DNA of 13,789 nt. It comes from DAIRVC01 sp036803025. Lineage in GTDB: Bacteria; Chloroflexota; Anaerolineae; Anaerolineales; E44-bin32. The notes under the pieces are model-generated. The model saw only the letters and a program-made list of their open reading frames with translations. It was not told the origin of the DNA and searched no databases. A program made the position numbers and the translations under genes. The DNA lies in the NCBI GenBank assembly GCA_036803025.1, contig DAIRVC010000063.1, positions 1-13,789 of the forward strand, read 5' to 3'. The first letter of the stretch is position 1, and each line of letters starts with the position of its first letter. Shown one piece after another: positions 6,863-13,539 of the stretch.

Positions 6863-7409
6863 TCCCCTTCTGCTCCAGGCCTATGCCGACGGCGAGCTTT
6901 CGACTGCGGAAGCCGGCGGCCTGGAGGCGCACCTGCGTGGCTGCGCCGGCTGCCGGGCGGAGCTCACTGCCCTTCAGGCGTTGCTGCGGCAGATAGGCAC
7001 CGTCGCCGAGGAGCCGCTGAGGCGCGATCTCAGCCGCCCGGTCGAGGCCGCGCTGCGCCGGCGGCAGCGCCTGCGCACATTCCCGTGGGTGGCGGCCGTC
7101 GAGCTGACGGCGGGACTGGCCATCGGCTTGTGGGCTTGGCCGCTGGCGGAACGGTCGCTGCGCGCAATCCTGCCGGTGATTCAGGCCGCCAGCCGCGCTG
7201 CGGCGAACGGGGTCCTGACCTCATGGGCTGCCGACTGGGAGGCTCTGCAGACCTCGATCGGTCAGGCGCTGCGCCCCGACCTCCCCGGGCTCCTGCCTTC
7301 ATTAGGATTGGCGCAGGCTGCGATCATGGTCGCCGCCGGGGGAGCCATCTGGGTATCGGGCAACTTCCTTCTGCTGCGCAGGGGCGCCGCATCGGGGACA
7401 AGCCGGTGA
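6834..7409 (+). CDS. Anti-sigma factor with ZAS zinc finger and two membrane helices
   Basis: The 191-residue protein begins with a zinc-binding anti-sigma domain: HPDPLLLQAYADGELS (8-23) and then HLRGCAGC (33-40), the HxxxCxxC signature (His33, Cys37, Cys40). In this family the domain sits in the cytoplasm and holds the sigma factor off RNA polymerase. An arginine-rich stretch (63-82) leads to a first membrane helix at about 83-105. About 50 residues lie outside, and a second helix spans about 155-181, followed by a short basic tail. Two helices place both termini inside; the commoner design has one. The start at ATG 6834 is supported by GGAGG 10 nt upstream, embedded in the sigma gene, and by the 29-bp overlap. 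The stop overlaps the next start (GTGA at 7406-7409). The stimulus is unknown; the Cys residues could respond to oxidation as in some ZAS proteins, but that is inference. Confidence 0.9.
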   Translation: MERSRTGHPDPLLLQAYADGELSTAEAGGLEAHLRGCAGCRAELTALQALLRQIGTVAEEPLRRDLSRPVEAALRRRQRLRTFPWVAAVELTAGLAIGLWAWPLAERSLRAILPVIQAASRAAANGVLTSWAADWEALQTSIGQALRPDLPGLLPSLGLAQAAIMVAAGGAIWVSGNFLLLRRGAASGTSR

Positions 7410-8422
7410 CCAAGCGCTGGACGATCTCCCCCGCGCTGGTTCTCTTCTTCCTCTCCCCGACGGTCGCAGAGCTGCTCTCAGGTTCGGCGCCTCCGCGCGA
7501 GTTCTTCAACCCCTTCACGCTGATCCTGTTGATGGCGCTGTACGGCAGTGGAGCGGTCCTGTGCCGGGAGTTGACGCGCCGGTGGCGGAAGGGCTGGTTG
7601 TGTCTGCTCTGCCTGGGTGCGGCTTACGGCATCCTCGAGGAAGGGTTGATGGTGAAGAGCTTCTTCGATCCGGCCTGGGTGGATCTGGGAGCGTTGGGGA
7701 CCTACGGCCGCTGGGTCGGGGTCAACTGGGTGTGGGCCGCGGCGCTGACCGTCTACCACGCGGTCTTCAGCATTGCGATTCCGGTCTTGCTGGTTGAGCT
7801 GGCCTTTCCCTCGCGGCGCGCCGATCGCTGGGTTGGGCGCAGGACCGAAGTGGGGCTGTGGATCCTGCTGACGGCCGACGTACTGTTCGGATTCCTCTTT
7901 CTGACGCCGTACCGTCCGCCGCTTGCCGGTTTGGCGCTCGCTTCGGCCGGGATTCTGATCCTGGTTCAGCTGGCGCGGCGACTCGGTGACCCGGCCCTCC
8001 CGGCGCCGGCCACAGCCTTGCCCCGGCCGGGCCGCCTCTGGCTCACGGGATTCCTGGGAACGCTGGGGCTCTTCTTCGTTGCCTGGGTCGTACCGGGGAC
8101 GAGAGTACCACCAATGGGCACCATTGCACTGATTGCGGTTGTTGTCGCGGGATCGGGTCTGGCGCTCTTCCGGATTGTTCGAGCCTCCGGCCCCCTCGGG
8201 GACATGCATCGCCTGGCTCTGGCCGCCGGCGGATTGACGTTCTTCATCGTTCTGGCGCCGCTTCAGGAGCTGGATGCCGCGCGAGAGGACGACACGACCG
8301 GCATGGCCTTGGTCGGTCTGGCAGCGGTCATCCTGCTGATTGCGCTGGCGGCGCGCCTGCGTGCCGGGGCTTTGGCCGCTGACCGAGCCGCTGGCGCCTC
8401 GCCTGCGGGCGGTCCGGGCTGA
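7406..8422 (+). CDS. Conserved-looking polytopic membrane protein in the sigma/anti-sigma operon
   Basis: No characterised family is recognised. The 338-residue protein has roughly nine or ten membrane segments (about 8-27, 37-53, 63-78, 105-131, 148-167, 173-192, 212-230, 236-256, 268-287 and 299-318) and a polar C-terminal tail rich in Ala, Gly and Pro. Charged residues lie in or beside helices in the N-terminal half: Glu22 in SPTVAELL, Arg54-Glu55 in LCRELTRRW, Glu78-Glu79 in GILEEGLMVKSFF, and His118 in LTVYHAVFSI. The Glu-Glu followed by a distant His recalls the CPBP (Abi/CAAX protease) membrane families, but the canonical EExxxR is EExxxxK here and the other motifs do not line up. The start is GTG 7406, in a 4-bp GTGA overlap with the anti-sigma stop, which implies coupled translation. 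It may be the effector or sensor partner of the sigma system. Confidence 0.85.
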   Translation: MTKRWTISPALVLFFLSPTVAELLSGSAPPREFFNPFTLILLMALYGSGAVLCRELTRRWRKGWLCLLCLGAAYGILEEGLMVKSFFDPAWVDLGALGTYGRWVGVNWVWAAALTVYHAVFSIAIPVLLVELAFPSRRADRWVGRRTEVGLWILLTADVLFGFLFLTPYRPPLAGLALASAGILILVQLARRLGDPALPAPATALPRPGRLWLTGFLGTLGLFFVAWVVPGTRVPPMGTIALIAVVVAGSGLALFRIVRASGPLGDMHRLALAAGGLTFFIVLAPLQELDAAREDDTTGMALVGLAAVILLIALAARLRAGALAADRAAGASPAGGPG

Positions 8423-8474
8423 TCAGACTCGCGCGTCGGGCGTTCGCGGACCGACAGTCGAAAGGAGATTGACG

Positions 8475-8978
8475 ATGGGCGATGGGTTGGGAATGTTGAC
8501 GATCGTCTTGGCGGTTGGGTTGGCATTGGTGGCCCTGTTCGCTGTAGGCGGCGGGCTGTTTCCTCGCCAGCTGGCGTGGACGCGCCAGGCGGCCGAGGCA
8601 CAGGCGGCACGATCGTTTCTGATCGGGCTGGCGAACACGATCTTCGTCATTGCCCTGGCTTTGGGCGCGGCCGCCCTTGGCGAAGCGACGGGGTGGGCCG
8701 TGCTGCCGATTGTTACCGTCTTGCTCCTGGCCGTCCTGGTGATCGGCCTGGCATTTGGCCTGACGGGCATGGCCGAGTTGGTGGGCGAGCGGCTGTTTCC
8801 CTCGAGCCGGCCGCTGGCCAAGACCGCCGGGGGCGGGGCGGCGCTGGTGCTGGCCTGTCTCGCGCCGTACATTGGCTGGTTCGGCCTGTTCCCCTACGTA
8901 TGCCTGCGCGGGCTGGGAGGGTTCATCCTGGGATGGTTCGGCTCTCGCGCCAGGCCTGCCGATTCGGCAGTAGCCTGA
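8475..8978 (+). CDS. Small four-helix membrane protein ending the sigma operon
   Basis: Function is not recognised. The 167-residue product has four hydrophobic segments, about 6-28, 47-67, 74-97 and 118-153 (the last long, perhaps a re-entrant pair). A short positively charged loop (31-47) follows the first segment and GMAELVGERLFPSSRPLAK (98-116) sits between the third and fourth. The last part, PYIGWFGLFPYVCLRGLGGF (131-150), resembles the membrane tail found after some polymer-forming (bactofilin-like) cytoskeletal domains; that domain is absent here and the resemblance is tentative. Start: ATG 8475 with AAAGGAG at 8461-8467, a 7-nt spacing and one of the strongest ribosome binding sites in the window. 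It lies 52 bp after the preceding membrane protein gene with no terminator between them, and a clear terminator follows it. Confidence 0.8.
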   Translation: MGDGLGMLTIVLAVGLALVALFAVGGGLFPRQLAWTRQAAEAQAARSFLIGLANTIFVIALALGAAALGEATGWAVLPIVTVLLLAVLVIGLAFGLTGMAELVGERLFPSSRPLAKTAGGGAALVLACLAPYIGWFGLFPYVCLRGLGGFILGWFGSRARPADSAVA

Positions 8979-8993
8979 GGAGCGGCTGCAACT

Positions 8994-9034
8994 AGGGCGT
9001 ACCGGCCCATTCCCGGCGGTGCGCCCTGCGTTTT
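8994..9034 (+). terminator. Intrinsic terminator of the sigma factor operon
   Basis: AGGGCGTACCG (8994-9004) pairs with CGGTGCGCCCT (9017-9027) over 11 bp including one G-U pair, with a 12-nt loop, followed by GCG and TTTT (9031-9034). It begins 16 bp after the stop of the four-helix protein gene. Confidence 0.75.
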
Positions 9035-9100
9035 CGGTCACCCCAGCGCCTGTTCCCGACGCAAGGACAGCCGGACCTCCTTCCAGAGTCCTTACACACG

Positions 9101-9121
9101 CGCTCCGCCCCCTGCGGAGCG
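9101..9121. repeat. Inverted repeat upstream of the kinase promoter
   Basis: CGCTCCGC (9101-9108) and GCGGAGCG (9114-9121) are perfect 8-bp arms around CCCCT. The repeat ends just where the -35 position of the promoter at 9142-9150 would begin, so it could be an operator. It has no T-run and is not needed for termination, since the sigma operon already ends at 9034. The rest of the 8979-9191 gap shows no gene. Confidence 0.45.
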
Positions 9122-9141
9122 TAGCCAAATCGTTCCCGCTT

Positions 9142-9150
9142 TGCTACAAT
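9142..9150 (+). promoter_or_regulatory. Extended -10 promoter of the kinase gene
   Basis: TGCTACAAT matches the extended -10 pattern TGnTAnaaT. The -35 position (about 9122-9127, TAGCCA) does not match consensus, as is usual for extended -10 promoters. Predicted transcription starts near 9157, giving a leader of about 17 nt to the GTG at 9174 or 35 nt to the ATG at 9192. Confidence 0.55.
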
Positions 9151-9191
9151 TCGATGAGCGTTCCTGATCCCGGGTGGTACGCGAGCAAATC

Positions 9192-11252
9192 ATGCCACTG
9201 CAACCCGGTTCGATTCTCCGACATCGCTACCGCATCGAAAGCGTCCTGGGCCAAGGGGGTATGGGGGCGGTCTACCGCGCCTTCGATATCAACCTGGGCG
9301 TGGGGGTAGCGGTTAAGGAGAACCTCTTCACCACGGAGGAGTATGCCCGGCAGTTCCGCCGGGAGGCCACCATCCTGGCCAGCCTGCGTCATCCGAACCT
9401 CCCGCGCGTGACCGATCACTTCGTCATCGAGGGCGAGGGCCAGTACCTGGTGATGGATTTCATCGAGGGGGAGGACCTGCGCCAGCGGCTGGAGCGCCAG
9501 GGCTCCGTAGCCGAGGCTGAGGCGCTGCCGTTGTTCCTGGAGATCTGCGACGCACTGGTCTATCTGCACTCGCGCACGCCGCCGATCCTGCACCGCGATA
9601 TCAAACCGGGCAACATCAAGATCACACCCGACGGCCGCGCCTTGCTGGTCGATTTCGGATTGGCTAAGGTCGTCGATGAAAGCGGCAGCACGACCACCGG
9701 CGCCAAGGCCATGACGCCCGGCTTCTCGCCTCCCGAGCAGTATGGGACGGGGCGAACCGACCCGCGCACCGACATCTACTCCCTGGGTGCGACCCTGTAC
9801 GCTGCGCTGAGCGCGACTATCCCCGAGGACTCGCTCGAGCGTGCCATGGGGCGCGAACAGCTGACGCCGCTGCGCAAGCGCCGGCCGGAGGTCGCTCCGG
9901 CCACTGCCCGGGCGATCGAGAAAGCCCTCGAGGTCCGCCCGGAAGAGCGCTACCAGACCGTGGCCGAGTTCGCTGCGGCGCTGAGTTCCAGTTCCGGTTC
10001 GAGCCGCCCGACGATGGTGCGCAACTACCCGTACCTGGAGCGGACGGTCGTCGCCAGTGGACGCAAGCTCTCCGCCCCGGCCTTCACCCAGCCCAGGGGC
10101 GGGCGGCCGCGCCGCTGGCCGATCATCGGGGTCTCGGTGCTCTCGGTCATTCTGATCACCGCCGGGGCGACCTACGCGATGCCCGATATCCGCGTGCGGC
10201 TGGCCAACCTGCTTGTCCCGCCGACCGCTGGGATCACCGCGCCCATCCCCGACACGCCGACATTCCCGGCGTTGGCGACGGTGACGCCGGTTGCGCCGGT
10301 GATCCTGCCCAATCCCACTGACGTGCCGGCGGCATCGCCGACCATCTCGCCGGAACCGCAGGTCTCCCTGACGGCGCCGCCCTCCGGCGCGCCGACACCC
10401 ACCTCCACCGGAGGCGGGTACGGTCAGATCGCGTTCGCCTCAACTCGGGCGGGACTCCCGCAGATCTTCTTGACCAACATCGACGGCACCGGCCTGGTCC
10501 AGGTGACCGATCTGGCCGAAGGCGCCTGCCAGCCGTCCTTCTCGCCCGACGGAAGCCGCCTGGCTTTCACCTCTCCCTGCACGGGCAACGACGACCGCTA
10601 TGCCGGATCGGCGCTATGGATCATCAACACCGACGGCACAGGGCTCCAGCCGTTGGTGACTGCGCCGGGCGGCGACTACGACCCGGCCTGGTCGCCATCG
10701 GGCGATCGCATCGCCTTCACCTCGCTGCGCGGCGGCCGGGCGCAGATCTATGTCATCAACCTGAGTGACGGAAGCTTGCTCGACCTCAGCCAGAACGGCG
10801 AGTACGACAGCCAGGCCGCCTGGTCGCCCACCGGCACACAGCTGATCTTCACGTCGATGCGGACAGGGATCTCCACGATCTGGGAGATGCCGGATGACGG
10901 CGAGCCGCAGACGGTCTTCAGCCGCAGTGGAGGCCGTGAGAACAGCCACGCTGCCTGGTCCACCGACGGGCAGGTCCTCATCTTCGAGCAGCTGTTGGGG
11001 GGGATCCCCCGCTTGGTCGCGGCCCGCTACGAGGAGCACGGACGAATCGAGACGCGCCTGTGCACCCAGGGCCGGCTGGGCGGGCAGGCAATGCGCGAGG
11101 CGCGTTGGTCGCCCGACAGCCGCTGGCTGGTCTTCGAGACCTGGCCCGACGGCAGGAATCACGACCTGGCCATCATGTCCTCCGGGTGCACCAACTACGC
11201 GCTGTTGGTGACCGACCCGGCCTACGACTTCGATCCGGCCTGGCGGCCGTAG
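9192..11252 (+). CDS. Transmembrane Ser/Thr protein kinase with external PD40 beta-propeller
   Basis: A 686-residue receptor-type Hanks kinase. The cytoplasmic kinase domain (about 12-266) is complete: glycine loop LGQGGMGAVY (19-28), VAVK (Lys42), Glu58 in RREATIL, HRDIKPGN (134-141, Asp136), DFG (154-156), SPPEQYGTG (179-187) and TDIYSLGA (193-200). A Ser-rich stretch and basic linker lead to one membrane helix (about 310-328). A Pro/Thr-rich stalk (345-408) follows, then a TolB-like propeller with five WSPDG-type PD40 repeats near 448, 498, 542, 587 and 637. The terminal PAWRP can complete a sixth blade with the first strand GQIAFAST (411-418). Four cysteines lie in the propeller (446, 463, 624, 666) and could form disulfides. 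Start: ATG 9192 fits the usual N-terminus a few residues before PGSILRHRY; GTG 9174 adds six residues. Neither has a clear ribosome binding site. No penicillin-binding PASTA repeats are present. Ligand and substrates are unknown. Confidence 0.93.
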   Translation: MPLQPGSILRHRYRIESVLGQGGMGAVYRAFDINLGVGVAVKENLFTTEEYARQFRREATILASLRHPNLPRVTDHFVIEGEGQYLVMDFIEGEDLRQRLERQGSVAEAEALPLFLEICDALVYLHSRTPPILHRDIKPGNIKITPDGRALLVDFGLAKVVDESGSTTTGAKAMTPGFSPPEQYGTGRTDPRTDIYSLGATLYAALSATIPEDSLERAMGREQLTPLRKRRPEVAPATARAIEKALEVRPEERYQTVAEFAAALSSSSGSSRPTMVRNYPYLERTVVASGRKLSAPAFTQPRGGRPRRWPIIGVSVLSVILITAGATYAMPDIRVRLANLLVPPTAGITAPIPDTPTFPALATVTPVAPVILPNPTDVPAASPTISPEPQVSLTAPPSGAPTPTSTGGGYGQIAFASTRAGLPQIFLTNIDGTGLVQVTDLAEGACQPSFSPDGSRLAFTSPCTGNDDRYAGSALWIINTDGTGLQPLVTAPGGDYDPAWSPSGDRIAFTSLRGGRAQIYVINLSDGSLLDLSQNGEYDSQAAWSPTGTQLIFTSMRTGISTIWEMPDDGEPQTVFSRSGGRENSHAAWSTDGQVLIFEQLLGGIPRLVAARYEEHGRIETRLCTQGRLGGQAMREARWSPDSRWLVFETWPDGRNHDLAIMSSGCTNYALLVTDPAYDFDPAWRP

Positions 11253-11336
11253 CCTCTGTTCCGGGTGCTCGCCGGGCCCATCGGCAGAGCGCGCCAGGAA
11301 CAGGACAGGTGTCAGGCCAGGACTGGCAGACCTTCC

Positions 11337-11366
11337 TTGCCCGGCTCTCGCTTCGGAGAGCATAAT
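11337..11366 (+). promoter_or_regulatory. folD promoter with palindrome in the spacer
   Basis: TTGCCC (11337-11342) and CATAAT (11361-11366) are 18 bp apart. The -35 is identical to that of the DUF6498 promoter. The spacer is almost entirely an inverted repeat, GCTCTC (11344-11349) and GAGAGC (11356-11361), around GCTTCG; a repressor bound there would block RNA polymerase directly. Predicted transcription starts near 11373. No terminator with a T-run is seen for the kinase gene in 11253-11336, so this hairpin may also serve that role. Confidence 0.6.
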
Positions 11367-11382
11367 TCCCCTTGGAATGTCC

Positions 11383-11419
11383 CGCGGCGGCTCTCCCTCG
11401 ACCGGAGGGGCGCGCCGCG
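11383..11419 (+). other. Structured 5' leader of folD
   Basis: In the roughly 80-nt leader between the predicted transcript start and the folD ATG, CGCGGCG (11383-11389) pairs with CGCCGCG (11413-11419). The interior can form a second short stem, CCCT with AGGG. I do not recognise a known riboswitch class, including the tetrahydrofolate ones. Pairing is common in GC-rich DNA, so function is uncertain. Confidence 0.3.
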
Positions 11420-11454
11420 TCCGCAGCCGACACCCAGGAGAACGGGAGCCTCAC

Positions 11455-12330
11455 ATGACAGCCAAGATCATTGACGGGAAAGCGATTGCCGACGAGATGA
11501 AGGCCGAGATCGCCGAGGGCGTGAAGAAGCTGGCGGCGAGCGGCATCAAGCCGGGGCTGGCCACGGTCCTGGTGGGCGACAATCCGGCCTCGCACACCTA
11601 CGTCGGGATGAAGCGCAAGATGTGCGCCGAGCTGGGCATCGAGTCGTTCGGGCATCAGCTGCCGGCGACGGCCTCTCAGGCGGAAGTCGAGACGCTGGTC
11701 AAGAACCTGAACGCTGACCCGAAAGTGCACGGCATCCTGGTCCAGCTGCCGCTTCCATCCGGCCTGGATGAGGAAGCGGTGCTGCGGGCGATCGACATCG
11801 AGAAGGACGTCGACGGGTTCCACCCGGTCAACATCGGCCGGTTGGCCCAGAAGGGCCGCGAGCCGATGTTCGTCCCGTGCACGCCTGCCGGCTGCATCAT
11901 CCTGCTCAAGAAGGCCGGCGCCAAGCTGTCCGGCGCCAACGCCGTCGTCGTCGGGCGCTCGAACATCGTCGGCATGCCGGCAGCCTTGCTGCTGGTCAAG
12001 GAAGACGCCACCGTCACCATTTGTCACTCGCGCACCAAGGATCTGGCCGGCGTCTGCCGCCAGGCCGATATCATCATCGCCGCCATCGGCAAGGCCGAGA
12101 TGATCCGGGGCGACTGGATCAAGCCGGGCGCCTACGTCATCGACGTGGGCACGAACCGCAAGGAAGACCCGACGAAGAAGTCCGGCTACCGACTGGTGGG
12201 CGATGTGGCCTATGACGAAGCGCTGGAAGTGGCTGGCGCCATTACCCCGGTGCCGGGGGGCGTTGGCCCGATGACGATCATGGGCCTAATGGCCAACACG
12301 CTGCGCGGGGCGCAGATGGCCTCGGCTTGA
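11455..12330 (+). CDS. folD: Methylenetetrahydrofolate dehydrogenase / methenyltetrahydrofolate cyclohydrolase (FolD)
   Basis: FolD interconverts 5,10-methylene-, 5,10-methenyl- and 10-formyl-tetrahydrofolate, supplying one-carbon units for purines and formyl-Met-tRNA in the cytoplasm. The 291-residue length is typical. The catalytic domain has ASHTYVGMKRK (45-55), with Tyr49 and Lys53 equivalent to the E. coli active-site Tyr50 and Lys54, LVQLPLP (95-101) and KDVDGFHP (117-124, Asp120). The NAD(P) domain has VVVGRSNIVGMP (164-175), and the C-terminal signature is ITPVPGGVGPMT (263-274). The chosen ATG 11455 has GGGAG six nt upstream and matches the usual FolD N-terminus (AKIIDGKAIA). An in-frame ATG at 11377, 10 nt after the -10 element, would add 26 Arg/Gly-rich residues if used as a leaderless start. 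The gene is monocistronic, between its own promoter and a terminator. Confidence 0.95.
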   Translation: MTAKIIDGKAIADEMKAEIAEGVKKLAASGIKPGLATVLVGDNPASHTYVGMKRKMCAELGIESFGHQLPATASQAEVETLVKNLNADPKVHGILVQLPLPSGLDEEAVLRAIDIEKDVDGFHPVNIGRLAQKGREPMFVPCTPAGCIILLKKAGAKLSGANAVVVGRSNIVGMPAALLLVKEDATVTICHSRTKDLAGVCRQADIIIAAIGKAEMIRGDWIKPGAYVIDVGTNRKEDPTKKSGYRLVGDVAYDEALEVAGAITPVPGGVGPMTIMGLMANTLRGAQMASA

Positions 12331-12357
12331 GCCGGGCCGGCGAGAAGGCTCGATCCC

Positions 12358-12382
12358 AGGGGCAGCCCGCCGGGCTGCCCCT
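12358..12382 (+). terminator. folD terminator hairpin
   Basis: AGGGGCAGCCC (12358-12368) pairs perfectly with GGGCTGCCCCT (12372-12382), an 11-bp stem with a three-base loop, starting 28 bp after the folD stop. The downstream sequence CTTCTGATTC is only moderately T-rich. Confidence 0.6.
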
Positions 12383-12401
12383 TCTGATTCCGGGCAGGGT
12401 C

Positions 12402-12430
12402 TTGCTTTTCGGGCCAAGTTGTCAGACAAT
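12402..12430 (+). promoter_or_regulatory. Promoter of the deaminase gene
   Basis: TTGCTT (12402-12407) and GACAAT (12425-12430) are exactly 17 bp apart. Transcription would start near 12437, about 29 nt before the GTG at 12466. This argues against the upstream in-frame TTG at 12430, which overlaps the last base of the -10 element. Confidence 0.55.
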
Positions 12431-12465
12431 TGGGCCATCTCCCTGCGGGCTCTCTTTGGGGACCG

Positions 12466-13539
12466 GTGGCTACCCTCCTCATCCGTCACGCATCCGTATT
12501 GCTGACCATGGATCCTGTCCGCAGGGAGCTGCGCGACGCCGGCTTGTTCGCACGTGACGGGTGGATCGAGCAGGTGGGCCCAACGGCGGAGCTTCCCTCG
12601 GCGGCGGATGAGGTCCTCGATCTTCGCGACCACATCGTCCTGCCCGGACTGGTCAATACCCATCACCACCTCTACCAGACTCTGACGCGCGCCGTCCCTG
12701 CCGCCCAGGACGCCGGCTTGTTCTCGTGGCTCAAGACGCTCTACCCGATCTGGGCGCGGATGCGGCCGCAGGACATCCACACGTCGACGGCGCTGGGTCT
12801 GGCGGAATTGGCGCTCAGCGGCTGCACGACCGCCTCCGACCACCTGTACATCTTCCCGAATGGCTGCCGCCTCGATGACGAGATCGAGGCGGCCGGCAAG
12901 GTGGGGCTTCGCTTCCACGCCTCGCGCGGTTCGATGAGCCTGGGCGAAAGCCAGGGCGGCCTGCCCCCCGATTCGGTCGTCGAGCAGCCGCAGGCGATCC
13001 TGAGCGACACGCTTCGTCTGATCGAGGCCCACCACGACGCACGTCCCGGCTCGATGCTGCGCATCGTCGTGGCGCCATGTTCGCCGTTCTCGGTAACGCC
13101 CGATCTGATGCGCGAGTCCGCTGCGCTCGCCCGCGCCCACCATCTCCATCTGCACACTCACCTGGCCGAAACGCTGGATGAAGACGCCTTCTGCCGGGAG
13201 CAGTTCGGACACCGGCCGCTGGCGTATGCCGAGGAACTGGATTGGTCCGGCCCAGACGTTTGGTTCGCGCATGCGGTGCATATCGATGCGGACGAAGTGG
13301 GCCGCATGGCGCGGGCCGGGATCGGCGTGGCGCACTGCCCGACATCGAACATGCGCCTGGCGTCGGGGATCGCCCCGGTCCGGCGTTACCGGGCGGCCGG
13401 CGTCAATGTCGGGCTGGGCGTGGATGGCTCAGCCAGCAACGACAGCTCTCACCTGCTGGCCGAGGTCCGCCAGGCGATGCTGCTCTCTCGGCTCGGACAG
13501 CGGTTGCGCCGGCGATCGACGACCAGCCTGGGCTGCTGA
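12466..13539 (+). CDS. 8-oxoguanine deaminase-like amidohydrolase, interrupted by a frameshift
   Basis: A metal-dependent amidohydrolase of the cytosine/8-oxoguanine deaminase and AtzB/TrzN-like group, which hydrolytically deaminates purine or triazine rings in the cytoplasm. Visible motifs are PGLVNTHHHLYQTLTRAVP (60-78) with the HxH metal pair His66 and His68, SGCTTASDHLYIFPNG (118-133), ASRGSMSLGESQGGLPPDS (152-170), HTHLAE (His232, Glu235), FAHAVH (His269), and GLGVDGSASND (Asp320). The RGSMSLGESQGG block favours 8-oxoguanine deaminase over a chlorohydrolase. The frame stops at 13539 after 357 residues, about 90 or more short of the family. The missing C-terminal part is encoded in the -1 frame from about 13509. 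Start: GTG 12466, with GGGGA only 3 nt upstream; it gives the family-like ATLLIRHASVLLTMD. All metal ligands precede the break, but the C-terminal sandwich domain is lost unless the shift is a sequencing error. Confidence 0.8.
   Translation: MATLLIRHASVLLTMDPVRRELRDAGLFARDGWIEQVGPTAELPSAADEVLDLRDHIVLPGLVNTHHHLYQTLTRAVPAAQDAGLFSWLKTLYPIWARMRPQDIHTSTALGLAELALSGCTTASDHLYIFPNGCRLDDEIEAAGKVGLRFHASRGSMSLGESQGGLPPDSVVEQPQAILSDTLRLIEAHHDARPGSMLRIVVAPCSPFSVTPDLMRESAALARAHHLHLHTHLAETLDEDAFCREQFGHRPLAYAEELDWSGPDVWFAHAVHIDADEVGRMARAGIGVAHCPTSNMRLASGIAPVRRYRAAGVNVGLGVDGSASNDSSHLLAEVRQAMLLSRLGQRLRRRSTTSLGC

Noticed and set aside
9154..9309. ATG 9154 just after the kinase -10 element, opening a 51-codon frame
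   Set aside because: It is only 3 nt from the -10 hexamer, too near for the transcript start, and the frame overlaps the kinase coding sequence in another phase with no recognisable product.
12430..12465. TTG 12430 as the deaminase start
   Set aside because: It overlaps the predicted -10 element and would lie upstream of the predicted transcript start. The added residues are not family-like.
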